Source: Saprolegnia diclina VS20 (lineage: Eukaryota > Oomycota > Saprolegniomycetes > Saprolegniales > Saprolegniaceae). Taken from it: a DNA stretch of 52,664 nt. Made by a program: the position numbers and the translations under genes. The DNA lies in assembly GCF_000281045.1 (NCBI RefSeq), contig NW_008246074.1, forward strand, positions 237,217 to 289,880, given 5' to 3'. This document shows positions 20,939 through 32,071 of this stretch, in pieces (position 1 is the stretch's first letter; each line of letters opens with the position of its first letter). The notes under the pieces are model-generated. The model was not told where the DNA came from and searched no databases. It saw only the letters and a program-made list of their open reading frames with translations.

Positions 20939-21448
20939 CTAGTAGACGCGCTTGTACTTTTCTTTCCGCTCGGCGCGCTTGACCTGCATCGTCGAGCGCG
21001 TCTTGACCTTGCCCGAGTAGTTTTCGCTCTTTTCCTTTTCCTTTTCGCTGCGTTGGCGCGCCCGGCGCGACTGGTTGCGACCTTTCGCCTTGCCGCCGGC
21101 CGTGGCCTTGGGCGTAAAGTACTCGTCGTTCTCGGTCGCAAACGCCCCGACGGCCTGCGAAAACGCCGACTCGATGACCGGCGCGTTCTGCTTTTGCTCT
21201 TTCGCCAAGGCGGCTTGGCGCAAATGCATCTCTTCCTGCGCCTTCTCGTGCTTGCGCTGCGCGAGGAGGTCCCGCGCCGACGACTTGAGAACGACGTCGC
21301 CGTTGGCGTCCGTCTGCAGCTGGAGGTCGAGCGACGTGAACGCCGACAGGATCGTCTTGCGCTCCGAGATGACGCTGTCGCCCGGCGAGCTCGCGGGCGC
21401 CAGCGCCCCGGACGCGGCCAAGAACGCGCTCAAGCTGGACATCGACAT
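20939..21448 (-). CDS. Small basic, Lys/Arg-rich protein, probably nuclear or nucleolar
   Basis: 169 residues, intronless. The frame is open upstream, but 21448 is chosen since MSMSSLSAFLAAS begins protein-like sequence and the upstream part covers the divergent promoter. The N-terminal half carries two modest helices (TILSAFTSLDLQL; DLLAQRKHEKAQEEMH). The C-terminal 60 residues are densely basic (KGRNQSRRARQRSEKEKEK) and end in KRAERKEKYKRVY. I do not recognise a family. The composition suggests an RNA-binding or ribosome-biogenesis factor. It converges on TOP2 (103 bp away) and is divergent from SMG9. Confidence 0.65.
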   Translation of the reverse strand: MSMSSLSAFLAASGALAPASSPGDSVISERKTILSAFTSLDLQLQTDANGDVVLKSSARDLLAQRKHEKAQEEMHLRQAALAKEQKQNAPVIESAFSQAVGAFATENDEYFTPKATAGGKAKGRNQSRRARQRSEKEKEKSENYSGKVKTRSTMQVKRAERKEKYKRVY

Positions 21449-21756
21449 GGTCGCGACAAGTGCAAACTCAAAATGCGTTCTTCCACTTGTTAAAACGGAC
21501 GCTGATTGGTGGACACGTCGAGTCAATGGCCAATCAAAACAGCGGATGGCGTCGCCATTGACTAACCGGACAGCATCCTGGCCGACGAAGACGGCGATGA
21601 TGACTTGTACAGGTCCTGCGCGCTCCTTCATCACAGACGCATGCGAACAAGTGGGATGACAAGGTACATATGCGGGAACACGTCGCAGCAAGGGCAATCG
21701 ATTCGCTTGGAATGGCAGCCTGCGAGATTGAGACAGATTCGATAATGTACTAGTCG
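21449..21756. promoter_or_regulatory. Divergent promoter region
   Basis: 308 bp between the small basic-protein gene and SMG9. It contains ATTGG/CCAAT boxes near 21500-21535. No exon is seen. Confidence 0.35.
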
Positions 21757-23403
21757 ATGGATCGACTACCCTCTGGCGGCTTAGTCGTTTTCGGTACCAA
21801 AAAGCGCAGCAGCATGGATCGCGAAGTGACGCCGCAAAAGACACGCCGAGGCAACGCTGGCGGCCGGATCAAGGCCAAAGGCGGCGGCCGCGGCCCGGCG
21901 CTGACCCCGCGCCCTGCGCCAATGCCAACGCCCACGATCTTGCGCGCCGCAGCGCCGCCGGCCGTCGCGACGCTCTTCAACCCCGACCAGCCGCGCCAGC
22001 AAGTGCATCCGCAAGGCCACCAGAAGCTTTACGAGCCCAACTCGTCGCCGTTCTCACCGCCAGGACCGCTCTCACAGCCAGCGCAGCGTCCTGGCGCCAA
22101 GGCAAAAGCCGACCCCGCGCTACAGATCCATACGGCCAAGGCATCGCTCGAGCAGCAACAGGCGCCGGTCAACGGCTGCGGCTGGAAGCTCGTCAACGCA
22201 CAGCTTCAGGTACACGCATACGCACTGTCGTCGGCGATCGCATGACGGTAAATGTAGTTTTGCGCCGACCTGCCACAACCTGCGAGCTGGGCCGAGCTCA
22301 CGCAGTACCAGGTCGTGGGTTGCATTGGCCTGGAGGGTGTCGGCAAGTCGACGCTTCTCTCGATGCTGGCAAATCAGAGCCCGTCGACAACGAATGCTTG
22401 GTTTCCGATCCAGACCCTTGGTAGTCGATGACTTAGTACCTCTCTCATGACCAATCTTAGACTGCAAGCTCAGTGGTAAGCACCAAACCAATGGCATCGA
22501 CATGTGCATCACGGACGACAATGTGGTCTTCCTCGACTGCCAGCCCTTCCTGAGCAGCTCTGTACGACTGCGACAGCTTTTCCATCCTATAGCGTCCATA
22601 TGTACTGGTAGATGCTCCACGAAATGATCCGGAAGCACGAATCGCCCAAGTTCAACGCCCTTCCGCTCGAGTATACCCTTCCGCACCACGGGCTTTTGTC
22701 TCATAGTCGTGTAGCCAGCAGCTCGAAGTCGCTTCGCTCCAACTGCTTGTGTTCCTCTTTTCCGTGTGCCACTACGTACTCGTCGTCTCGGACACGCCCA
22801 TGGACCACGGTGCACCACCTTCGCTTCAGACATAATACCCAGGCTGTCCCTCACCGCTGATGGCGTAGACCTTGCGGAGCTATTGCAATGTGGCGAAGTC
22901 CTCAAGCAGCGCGTGCCGAGTATCTCGGGCGAGCTCACTGAGCACTGCGCACAGGCCATTTTCGTGCAGACCAAGACACCACCGCGACATGCCGACTCGG
23001 CGCTTGCGTGGCTGCAGACGACCCACGATGGCTCTCTCTTCGCGTCCAGCACACCGTCGCTGCCTCTCTTTGCCCTGCCTCGTCTCGATGTACGCATCAC
23101 CGCATCTGCACGAAACCACCGGCTCATGTGGTTATCTCTAGGCGCCAACGTTTCCTGGTACGACGATCTGATAGCTTCTTGGCCGTCGACGGCAGTGGTT
23201 TAGCGACGTATGATGCTTTTGCAACCTTCATGCAGCACCTCCCCAAGACGTCACTGACGCAGAAGAAGGGCCACAACCTCCTTTCGTTGAAGGAGTGGGT
23301 GCAAAACGCGGCTCGCATTTACGACAGTCTGCGCAAGTCGAGCTCGATAAGCGACTACAGCCGCTTGCTTCAAAAAGCCTCGTCGTCGGTCTCAGGCAAG
23401 TGA
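21757..23403 (+). CDS. SMG9: Nonsense-mediated decay factor SMG9 homologue
   Basis: SMG9 pairs with SMG8 to regulate the SMG1 kinase in NMD. Eight exons give 435 residues: 21757-22209, 22258-22420, 22461-22561, 22612-22670, 22715-22809, 22869-23089, 23142-23157 (16 nt only) and 23204-23403. Features: a proline-rich N-terminus, then the P-loop GLEGVGKS (about 175-182) in the SMG9 context; TNGIDMCIT with VVFLDCQPFLSSS (the G-domain switch); FSVCHYVLVV; and the C-terminal NAARIYDSLRKSS block typical of the family. Its last 12 nt overlap, antisense, the end of the next gene. Introns are 40-59 nt and all end in TAG. Confidence 0.88.
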
Positions 23404-24802
23404 ACTGCAGTGGCACCGACGCTCGGGCTTCATGCGACTGATGTCGCCCTTGGACGCGCGCAGCTTCTCGTGGTACAGCTGCGCGAGCTCGGCCTTGAGC
23501 CGGTGAATCTCGCGGGCGTGGACAACCGCCTCTAGTCACCCGGTAACATCAACATGTCAGGAGCGTTGAAAGTGTTTTGCAAAAATACGCACCGTACGGC
23601 ACCGCGTGCTTGACGCGCCGCCGCAGCGCCGACGTTTCTAGCGTCCATGCGTCGCGGAGCTGTCCGAGCTTGGCGGCGCAGGCTTTGTGCCACGCGCCAT
23701 TCATCGCTTTGGCCATGCGGGCTAGCGCTCGTGCGCTCACATCATTGAACGTCGGGTGGGGGACGTAGTACCAAATGCGTGTGGTGGCACGGACGGTGCG
23801 TACTCGGTGCGAAAGGTCGAGAGAATCGAGAGCACTTTGGTGGGGACCCACTGCTTTTCCTCAGTGGCCACCTGAATCGGGGGTGACTCGGGGGATGGCG
23901 GGTAGACCTCGCTGAGCTCGTGAACGAGCCGGCCCCACGCAAGGAGGTCGTCTTTCTGGGGGGCACCGCTGCTGGGGGCTACCCCCGGGGGGCCAAAGCT
24001 GTCGGGGGCGACAAACGAAGCATTCTCGAGCGACGTGTAAAACTAATCACAGGATGATGACGTATGCACGCGTGGAAGGGGCGAACCTTGAAGTGAGCAA
24101 ACTCTTTGGTATCGACAAGGAGCGCTACAAGCCGCTGGTTGTCGCGCACGAGCTGGCCCATTGCTGCGGTTGACGGCGCTTGCACTTCAGCCTCGCGCAC
24201 TTGACGCCGCAGCGTAGCGATATTTGTGTCGAGGTGCTCGCAGTGCGCTTGCAAGTCCATGTACAAGGTCTCGTAATGGCGCGCGGTCTCGTCTTTGGCA
24301 CACAGCTCCGCATCGCGCGCTTGAAGTTCGCGCTTCTACACTCGCATCAGACACGCATCTCATCACCGCAAGCCAGCGCTGCACCAGCTCAAGCACCAAC
24401 ATCTCCATGTCACGCTCGCTCCACGCGTCACGAGGCGGCGGCGACTGGACCTTGTGACGTGTGAGTCAGCTTACATGCCATATTGTATATACCTACCACC
24501 ACGGTTTTCAGAGCTTTGGCGTGGACACTCGCGAGCTCCTGCTTCGCAGCGTCCAAACGCTCTGTGAGCTGCGCTTCGGAGGCCTGGCTCGCCTGCAAGA
24601 GGAGACGCACGCGGTGCAGTTCGTCACGGACCGAATTTGTGTGGAAATGGGTTTGTTTGAGCAAACGCATCTCGGCACCGAGCCGATAGTACTTTTCCTG
24701 AACGTCCGAAAGCTCCGAGAGCGTCTGCAGGTGCTCGCTCGTTGCATCGAGGCCTCGCACGCGCGTCACGTCCAAGTCGTCAAGCCGCAGCGAGCGCTGC
24801 AT
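23392..24802 (-). CDS. Coiled-coil protein of unknown function
   Basis: 384 residues from six exons on the minus strand: 24497-24802, 24385-24444, 24087-24335, 23772-24042, 23593-23721, 23392-23531; the joins close in frame. Long heptad-like helices dominate: the N-terminal exon, then KRELQARDAEL and DNQRLVALLVDT, and the C-terminal EIHRLKAELAQLYHEKL. A proline-rich linker lies in the middle. I recognise no family; a cytoskeletal or ciliary scaffold is possible. The true 5' end may lie further up: minus-strand sequence at 24830-25000 reads protein-like in another frame (PKTEFVNRGNAKM), so a missed exon or a base error near 24805 is possible. The stop overlaps the SMG9 3' end by 12 nt. Confidence 0.65.
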
Positions 24803-25137
24803 GTCACTGCGAAATCGTTGTGAAACGGTCGACTTCGTTGAAGTGCATATTTGAAGAGGCCGGCGCGGGCTCCAAGATCATGCTGGGCGAGAGCCGAATC
24901 CTCATTTTCGCGTTCCCACGGTTGACAAACTCGGTTTTTGGGATCCACAAGACAAGGCGTCGGAGCGGCCACTCGTACAGTGGTTGGACGTTTATACCAA
25001 AACGCGTAGGAGCAGATCTAGTACTCCACACTCTTTAAGTTTTGTCTCCATCGTTGTTTTTTGCACATAGTCAAGTGTACAATATTGTCTACTTGTTAAA
25101 TGATCTCTATTGAGCTTTGGTGCTCGCATCACTCTAA
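24803..25137. other. Possible extra 5' exon of the coiled-coil gene
   Basis: 335 bp. The minus frame through about 24806-25000 looks protein-like (LSPSMILEPAPASS, MHFNEVDRF) but ends in TGA, out of frame with the called first exon. No acceptable intron joins them. A one-base insertion would explain it. Confidence 0.3.
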
Positions 25138-26418
25138 TCACGCACTTCGTAGTTTCGCTACGATACGGTCCGCGGCAATCTGTCCCGAGCTCCAGCAGTT
25201 CGTAAAGTTGAAGCCACCGGTGACACCATCGACGTTCAGACACTCGCCGGCGAAGAAGAGACCTGGCGTCGTTTTGGCCTCGAGGTCTTTCGTCAGCTGC
25301 CGTAGCTCGACGCCGCCGGCCGTCACAAACTCGTCTTTGAACGTCGTCTTGCCCGTTGTCACCATCGTGCACGCGGCGACGTTGGCTGCGATCGTCGCCA
25401 CCATTTCCTTGGAGACGTTGGCCCACGTCACATCGGCCTCGAGCGCCAAGCGGGCCCAAAGCCGCTGCGCCAACAGTGGTTTGTTGTCGTCATCCACAAA
25501 CGGGCATGTGGACGCGACCTTGCGCGTCGGATGCCGCATGCGCTGGTCGGCCAAGAAGAGCCGCGCTTCGTGCGGCGAGAAGCGACCGCCTGTCCAGTCG
25601 ACGCAGAAGGGCAGCTTGTAGTCGGCAGCGTGCATCGCCAGCGCGGCAAAGGCACTCTGACGCAAGATCGCAGGCCCGCTCAAGCCAAAGTGCGTAATGA
25701 GTGTCGGGCCATAGACCGGCGGCAGCTTCTTGAGCGTCGGGAGCGAGATCATGGTCTCGTCGACCGAGATGCCCGCGAGATCACGGATGCGCGTATCGTT
25801 GGACTTGAAGGTAAAGAGGGATGGGACGGGCGGCGCGACAGCGAGCTGCAATGGTGGCGCTTGGAGGAGTTCCCAGAACGGCACCGAAGAGCCGGTTGCA
25901 ATGACAACGCAGCGTGCGTGGAGGTCGAGGATCGAGTCGTCGGCCTTGGCCCGCGCTGCCATCGTAAAGATTGCGTCATCACTATTATGCGAGAGCGAGA
26001 CGACTTTGGTGCGTCGGTGGATCTCGACGTCGGCGGCTGCGTCCAACAAGACATTGACAATCGTCGCGCTCGAGTCCGTGGTCGGGAAGACGCGCCCGTC
26101 GGCTTCGGTCTTGAGCGCAACCCCATGCTTCTCGAACCACTGGTGCGACTCTTCGATGCCAAAGCGACTGAGGTTGCCGAGGAGATGCTTCCCGCCCCGC
26201 GGGTACTGCGCGGCGACGTCGCGCAGGTCGGCAAACTTGTGCCGGGCGTGCGTGACGTTGCAGCGGCCGCCGCCCGAGAGACGCACCTTCTTGAGAAGCT
26301 CTTTCTGCGCTTCCAAGAGGATCACACGCGCAGATGGCATCTGCTTGGTGATCGCTTGCGCGCAAAAGACGCCGGCGGGACCGCCACCGACAACGACCAC
26401 GTCGACGACCTTGACCAT
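25138..26418 (-). CDS. HI0933/BaiN-like FAD-dependent oxidoreductase
   Basis: 426-residue intronless flavoprotein. The N-terminal dinucleotide-binding GGGPAG (residues about 11-16) is followed by LSGGGRCNVTH, the hallmark of the HI0933 family (TIGR00275, predicted aminoacetone oxidase). It also has ITHFGLSGPAILRQS and the C-terminal FAD-contact block GVTGGFNFTNCWSSG. Length equals bacterial members (about 400). The substrate is unknown. No obvious organelle signal is visible, the start MVKVVDVVVVGGG leading straight into the Rossmann strand. The family is mainly bacterial, and with no introns in an intron-rich neighbourhood it may derive from an old bacterial acquisition. Confidence 0.88.
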   Translation of the reverse strand: MVKVVDVVVVGGGPAGVFCAQAITKQMPSARVILLEAQKELLKKVRLSGGGRCNVTHARHKFADLRDVAAQYPRGGKHLLGNLSRFGIEESHQWFEKHGVALKTEADGRVFPTTDSSATIVNVLLDAAADVEIHRRTKVVSLSHNSDDAIFTMAARAKADDSILDLHARCVVIATGSSVPFWELLQAPPLQLAVAPPVPSLFTFKSNDTRIRDLAGISVDETMISLPTLKKLPPVYGPTLITHFGLSGPAILRQSAFAALAMHAADYKLPFCVDWTGGRFSPHEARLFLADQRMRHPTRKVASTCPFVDDDNKPLLAQRLWARLALEADVTWANVSKEMVATIAANVAACTMVTTGKTTFKDEFVTAGGVELRQLTKDLEAKTTPGLFFAGECLNVDGVTGGFNFTNCWSSGQIAADRIVAKLRSA

Positions 26419-27967
26419 CGAAATTGCACTCTAACCAACATGCGGCGATGCCATTGGCTAGAACGAACCAATCACATGGTCTCTTTTGACCAGGACACCA
26501 CCTCTGCGAGATCCTTGTCGTCGGGGTGGTATGCATGGAATTCTCACCTTTGGCTAGCCGACGCTTGAATCGATTGCAGCTAGAATTTCGCCACCTCATT
26601 TAATGACTACTAGTATGCAGATATCTAGATGGTGGTTCAAACCTCGGTTTCGCAAGACATGTTAACCCTCCGCTGACGGCTCACCCGTTAAAAGTTAAGA
26701 GTTTAAACGGTTGTTTTCCACCTCTCAGACATCGTTGGATGCGTCACTCGTCATCAAGCTGACAGGCGTTGTGGTGATTTTGTTCTTGGGCACTGTCTGG
26801 TGCAACGCAGACTGCACCTTGATTCGTTGCGCGTTGAGATTTATCGACCATCGCGTACCACTCGTTCGCACGTGGCGCGCACGGCAAGAGGTCGTAGCCG
26901 GATGCAAACCATGTGATCAAAGACTCTTTGATCACACTCTTGCAGGCGGCCTGGCGTCAAGACGACGTGGATTGGGCTAAATGCATTCCTTGTATCCAAT
27001 CAGATGGCCAAGAAATGCTAGAGCTATCCACCAATCATAGACCTATCCATATCCAAATCGCTTCGCGCGATTTCGGTAGGATGCAGAGCGATTTCGAGCA
27101 CTATAACGACAGCATCGGACTCCCCGCTTCATTTCCTACTGGAATCCGCCGTAATCCCACCAACGAAAATTTTCTTGAAAATGGCGAGAGATCCCGGGCG
27201 CACGTGGCGAGGCATGCATTTTCACGTCTCAGCCGAGCAATGCATCATCTGGTTGGCTATATTGTGTTAAAATATAGTCAATCACGTACCGATATTGACG
27301 CGATCTTGCAGAGCGAGAATGGCATGGTCGTGGACGCGGCGATGATCGAGCGCCAACTCGCGCTGCCGAGCTTGCTTAGCATACCGCAAGGCGACAACAC
27401 CATTGATCATGTAGTTCTTGCTCGACAAAGTGACACCTGTCCTTCATCACGTTAGCGTGGCGGGTGTAGCCACAACCACCTGCAAGGACGACCGATATCC
27501 GATACTGGTCGAGAACGCAGCCTTCTCTGCGCTCACGACGCGCGACACATAGACACTCATTTATTGGTTCGTCGCCTAGTTGCAGTGGTGTCGCCAACGG
27601 TTCCTGCTTGCTTGCTGGCGCCACGACGTTCGAAAATGACAATACTCTCCATCCGATCGAATGGCGCGGTGGCATATACAATTCACGCTGCTAATATACC
27701 GTGACAACCTGTTGATTTAATGTTGCAAGTGGCAGCGCTAGCAAGTGGGTTCATCAAAGAAAAAGCAGAGCAAGCCCAGGTTGACACATAGGAACCTCTT
27801 ACAACACATAGTACGCATGTTTTATCAAGGGTATTGAATGTCAGAGACTCGATGTTGTCGGCAGATTTTGCAATCCAGAGTCTTCGTCAATTCCGATCAT
27901 CGGCCCGACGACGACGATGCTACGCTCGACATGGTAGACAGCGTACGCTGCTTCCTTCGCCTCATGC
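26419..27967. other. Long intergenic region, AT-richer, no supported gene
   Basis: About 1.5 kb between the divergent flavoprotein and MICU-like genes. Several CCAAT/ATTGG boxes lie at 26452-26475 and 26995-27040. An open frame at 26913-27455 has no recognisable domain and poor composition. A short perfect palindrome is listed separately. Confidence 0.45.
26913..26935. repeat. Short perfect inverted repeat
   Basis: GTGATCAAAG (26913-26922) and CTTTGATCAC (26926-26935) are exact reverse complements separated by 3 nt. It could be a dimeric transcription-factor site or chance; no terminator role is implied in a eukaryote. Confidence 0.7.
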
Positions 27968-29634
27968 ATGCTGCGTAGCAAGGCCCTCTCTTCGCGTGTG
28001 CTGGCGCGCGCGCCGACGTCCTACCTCCAAAGGTACAGCGTCCGCGACCGGCGACATTGCCAATGTAAAGCGTAGCTCGATGGCGGCCGCTGCGCTCTTG
28101 ACAGCGGGTACGGCCATGACGGCGCTTAGCGAAGAGGCGCCGACCGAGGCGCCCAAGAAGAAGTCCAAGACGCGCTGGCACACGCGCCAGAAGTACGAGG
28201 ACGGCGACAAGCAAGCGCAGCTCATGAACGAGAGCTTGACGCGCTACAAGCAGGACCTCGCGGCTTTCGACAGCATCGAGACGCGCTTTGACGTATTCGC
28301 CAAGGCGGTCAACAAGGACAAGAAAAATAGCTGGCAAAAGGTCATGACTTTTACCGGTATGTACATGCTTACTTTTTTCGACGGGATCAAACCCAAGCCC
28401 ACTAGACTTTGTGCACGCGTTGGTGCTACCGCGCTTCCGCACGGCCGAGCCGGTCTCTTCGACCTGCTGCGCTGCGACGTCTCACGCCTCGTTCTCCGTA
28501 GCCATCGACAGCGTCGTACGCCTGCGACTTTACGGGCGACGCCAACGGCCTCATCTCGTACGAGGAGTGCCACCTCCTCGTGCATTTGCTCCAGAGTACT
28601 ACGTTTCTATCCATGTTGTGCATCCATATATCTCATTCGCGCTAGTTCCTGTCGAGCACTTTGATGTGGCCTTTCACATGTTTGACCTCGATGGCAACGG
28701 TACGTTATGGCATTTGCGTGTCCATATCTTGATTTGCTCGAATCTCACCTAGGGACGGTCGACAAGGCGGAGTTCCTTGAAGTGCTTTCGAGCGTCCTCA
28801 ACAACATCAAGGACACGCGCACGGACGCGTCCAAGCCCAAAGAAGTCCACGGTAGTCAACGCGATCTATCTATGGTCAACGAAGTTCACGACGGACGATC
28901 GCTAGTCGAAGCGTCGTTCCGGCTGCTGCAGCATTTCTTCGGCAAGCATGGCAAGAAGAAGATCACAGCCAAAGAGTTTATCGCGGTCATCCAGTCGCTC
29001 AAGGAGCACCTCTTGCGCGCCGAGTTTGACTTGTATGCGACCGAGCGCAACGGCGTCAAGTCGATTTCTGTCCACGACTTTGCCGTCACGCTCATCTCGT
29101 GTCTCGACCCAAAGCACCTCCCGAGCCTCCTTCCGCGCCTCCAGCTCTTGGCCGCGAGCGATGTACTATCAACTTGATACAATGCAACCATCCGCTGATA
29201 CCATTTGTTTATTTGTAGGAGCGCGTGAGCTGGCAAGAATTTGTGCTCTTCCACAGCGTGATCCAGAACCACCTTGAAGGCATCAAGCTCGCGTTCGAGC
29301 TGCGCCCGGAAGACGAAGTCAACGAAGGTAGCGTCACGGGTATGACGACGGCGCGTCATGGCAACGTGTAATAGAGGACTTTATCAAGGCTGCGTACATT
29401 GTCAGTGGCGTCCGCTTGCCCGAGCACATCATGGCTATGGTCTTCCGCGTCTTTGACGCCAACGGCAACGGCACGCTCGACGAAGATGAGCTCCTCAAGG
29501 TACATGCACGCATTTTCCCGCAGTCATCTCAACACAGGATGCAGATCCTTGCCACGCGGAACCAAGCGGCGCTGCACAAGACGGTGCCGCTGTCGCGCCC
29601 GGCCAAGTTTTGGGCGTGCCTCCACGACGCCTAG
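27968..29634 (+). CDS. MICU1-like regulator of the mitochondrial calcium uniporter
   Basis: 406 residues in ten exons: 27968-28032, 28076-28356, 28406-28452, 28502-28595, 28646-28699, 28753-28851, 28906-29162, 29219-29327, 29375-29499, 29545-29634. The Arg-rich start (MLRSKALSSRVLARAP) is a mitochondrial presequence. Two canonical EF-hand loops, DLDGNGTVDKAE (176-187) and DANGNGTLDEDE (363-374), lie nearly 190 residues apart with degenerate EF-folds between. LLQHFFG followed by KITAKEF matches human MICU1 (YFFGADLKGKLTIKNF). MICU proteins gate the uniporter from the intermembrane space. Introns 28852-28905 (54 nt) and 29500-29544 (45 nt) are 3n and stop-free, so retained forms stay in frame. 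Intron 3 uses a GTCTCT donor. Confidence 0.85.
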
Positions 29635-29716
29635 AAGTCTCTCGATGACGAACGAATGTGTGGTCAGCGCGTGATAGTGGCAGAGCTAATCCCAATGTTC
29701 GCCAGCGTACACTTGC

Positions 29717-30657
29717 TTGGATGGCGCAGAGAGGTGGCTAGCAGAGACAGGCGGCGCCATTCGCATGCCTATGGCCTTGACCTCGGTCGTGCCTGACCAG
29801 ACCAAGAGCCCAGAAGCAGTTCTTAGTGCGCCTTATAGCCGGCGACTGCGTCGCATCCTGCATTGCAAAGGCTCACGTCGATCTTCCGGCAGTGGTTTTT
29901 ATCCGGATGCTACCACCTGGTTTGGATCTGCAGGTTGCATTTCCGCAAAGATATCATCGGCCATCATGCAACGCGGCTTCTTCGAGGAGCTGCGCAAGCT
30001 GCGGTCGCTGGACCTGAGCAACCACTGCGTGACAGTCCAGGCTGTCAAGAGCCAAGTGCGGGCGCTGCAGCACCAGACGCTACTCTGTCGGCCGCGGCGC
30101 GCCGACGCCATCGATGTCGGGCTCTTTTTGCGCCAGTTTGTGGTAACACCCGAATGCGTCTTATTGGCCACCAAGAGCAACGTTGGATGCGTGTAGCCGC
30201 TCCTTCTCCGCCTCCTCGTCACGCGAAGGCAAGTGCAAACCGCGGTGCTGACGTGGGTCGTGAGCCTCAACCACATCTTTGGCAAGCAGCCGTTGCGCGA
30301 CGTCTCGACAGCCATCGTTGCGGGCCTCCTCGCACAGCCGCATCCGATCCGCCGGTTGTTTTGCATGAAGACGCTCATCCACTCGACGCGCTTTGACTGC
30401 AGCGTCTTTGCGATCGCGGTCGAGGCAACGGTGACATCGCCCGAAACAAGCGCCGATCGTACGTGTCTCGACTTGCCCTTTGCGGAGATCACAGAACGCG
30501 GTTGTTAGTACGCGCCGAGTGCCATAGCTACGTCGCACAGATCCTCAAGCACTGGCCGCTCGAGGACAAAGCGCTTGCGCTCGAGATGGACGACCAAGAT
30601 CGCCACGAGCTCGACACGGTACTGCTAACGCGCCTCCTTCGTGCACTGTCATGCTAG
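29717..30657 (+). CDS. Unrecognised helical protein
   Basis: Exons 29717-30139, 30197-30458 and 30509-30657 join in frame to 277 residues. The real start may be later (Met at 29966), because the first 83 residues look poorly composed. From there the protein is rich in amphipathic helices (FFEELRKLRSLDLSN; LLLRLLVTRRQ; QPHPIRRLFCMKTLIH; HSYVAQILKHWPLEDK), a texture like HEAT/ARM-type solenoids, but no family is recognised. It follows MICU in the same orientation at 83 bp and converges on the ABHD18-like gene 49 bp away. Confidence 0.5.
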
Positions 30658-30706
30658 CCAGTTTGCGTACATCGCAGTCACCGAGAACAACATGAGCCGT
30701 TTTAAC

Positions 30707-32071
30707 TTATCGAGATCGCGGTTTTTGCAGCGTCGTAATGACGTCCAAGATCGTCGCCACGAACGCGTCCGAGTTGAAGAGGAGACCGCTCACATGGCCG
30801 GCTGTGACGTGGCGAAACGTGGCGCGCGGCCAGCGCTGCATGAGAAGCTGCCATTGGTCGTCGTTGCGGCCAATGTACTGGTCTTCAGTGGCTTGTGAGA
30901 ACACGACGGCATCTTCCCGGCGCGGTGCCGGAAAGTTCTCAATGTTGGTCAGCGCCAAGAAGGCGCTTAATCGTTGCTTGACGTGCGCGACTTCGTCCTA
31001 CATGCATCGGATGCACACGTGCTGCTACGAGACGGCCAAGCGATGTACCGAGTAGGCAGTGGCGTAGTCGGACACGTGGCCCGAGAGCAAATGGTCGATC
31101 ATCGCAAGCTCTTTTTGCTGTGAAAGCGACTGCCAATTGCAGGAGAGCGCAAGGAGACCACGCGTGAAGGCCGGGATCGCTGACGGCGGTGCGACCCACG
31201 ATGCAGCGCCCACGTCGCCAGGGTACAAGGCGGCGGTCATGGCCGCGTGCAGCCCGCCCATACTGCCGCCTACCATAGACATATAGAGATACATGTATTG
31301 ACTTGGTAGAGACGAGGTATGTCGTACCGGCAACGACGAGCTGCTCAAACTGAAAATGCGACTGAAAGTGGTGCAAGAGCGACTTGGCTTCTTCGATCGT
31401 CGTCAAGCCCAGAATCGGAAGGTCACTCACACTAGTTCGTCTACAATATCAACAAGAGCGAGAGAAATGGCGTCCTACTGCCGCAGTTTCGAGCCTTTCT
31501 GGTTGGGTGGGCGGCGCCGGCCGTAAAAGGCGCCTTCCAGCACCAGTGTGGCGACGCCGGCGCGGGCGAGCGGCTCCGCGACGCTGAGCCGGCGATGCGT
31601 GCACCCGTGCTCGCCCGTGCCTGGCAAGAGTACGACAAGCGGTCGCTTGCTCCCGTCTATGTGCAGTGGGCTTGTGCTTGCCGTTGCAGCCATCTCAGGT
31701 GGCAAAATCAGTTCAAAGTACGCCGTGTGGCACACCGGCGGCAGCAAGACGGCGTGGTCCCGCAGCGTGGTGCGAAACGAACCTTGCACAATCAATGGCG
31801 CCTGGCGGCGTAGGCGTCGCAGAGGCGTGAGCTGCAGGTCGACGATCGGTGCGACGGCAAACTTTTCGTCGGTCGCAAGCCGCTGCGAGAGCAGCGACGG
31901 CACGTGCAGGTCGCCCCAGCCGTCGCTGAAGAAGCCTTGCGGGAAGAGCAGCGGGTGGTGCGTGAGCTTGGCGGTCACGTGGTCCAGGACGCGGTGGTGC
32001 GTCGTTGTGACCTTGTCGAGCACCCGCGCCGGGCGGCGCAGTGTGCTCAGGAGCTGCCACGGGTGCCACAT
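30707..32071 (-). CDS. ABHD18-like alpha/beta hydrolase
   Basis: 402 residues in four exons on the minus strand: 31479-32071, 31328-31431, 31049-31269 and 30707-30997. The match to ABHD18 is clear: LLPGTGEHG with RRLSVAEPLARAG, LEGAFYGRRRP, then HVSDLPILG, the nucleophile elbow GGSMGG (Ser about 235) and a late GHVSG that supplies the catalytic His. Vertebrate ABHD18 is a membrane-associated hydrolase; the substrate here is unknown. It is divergent from the RNase L-like gene across 302 bp. The start sits behind a CCATTTTCAAAAC element at 32078-32090 resembling an oomycete initiator. Confidence 0.85.

Noticed and set aside
26913-27455. 180-codon plus-strand open frame upstream of the MICU-like gene
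   Set aside because: No recognisable domain, alternative start only, contains a palindrome and CCAAT boxes; looks like intergenic DNA.
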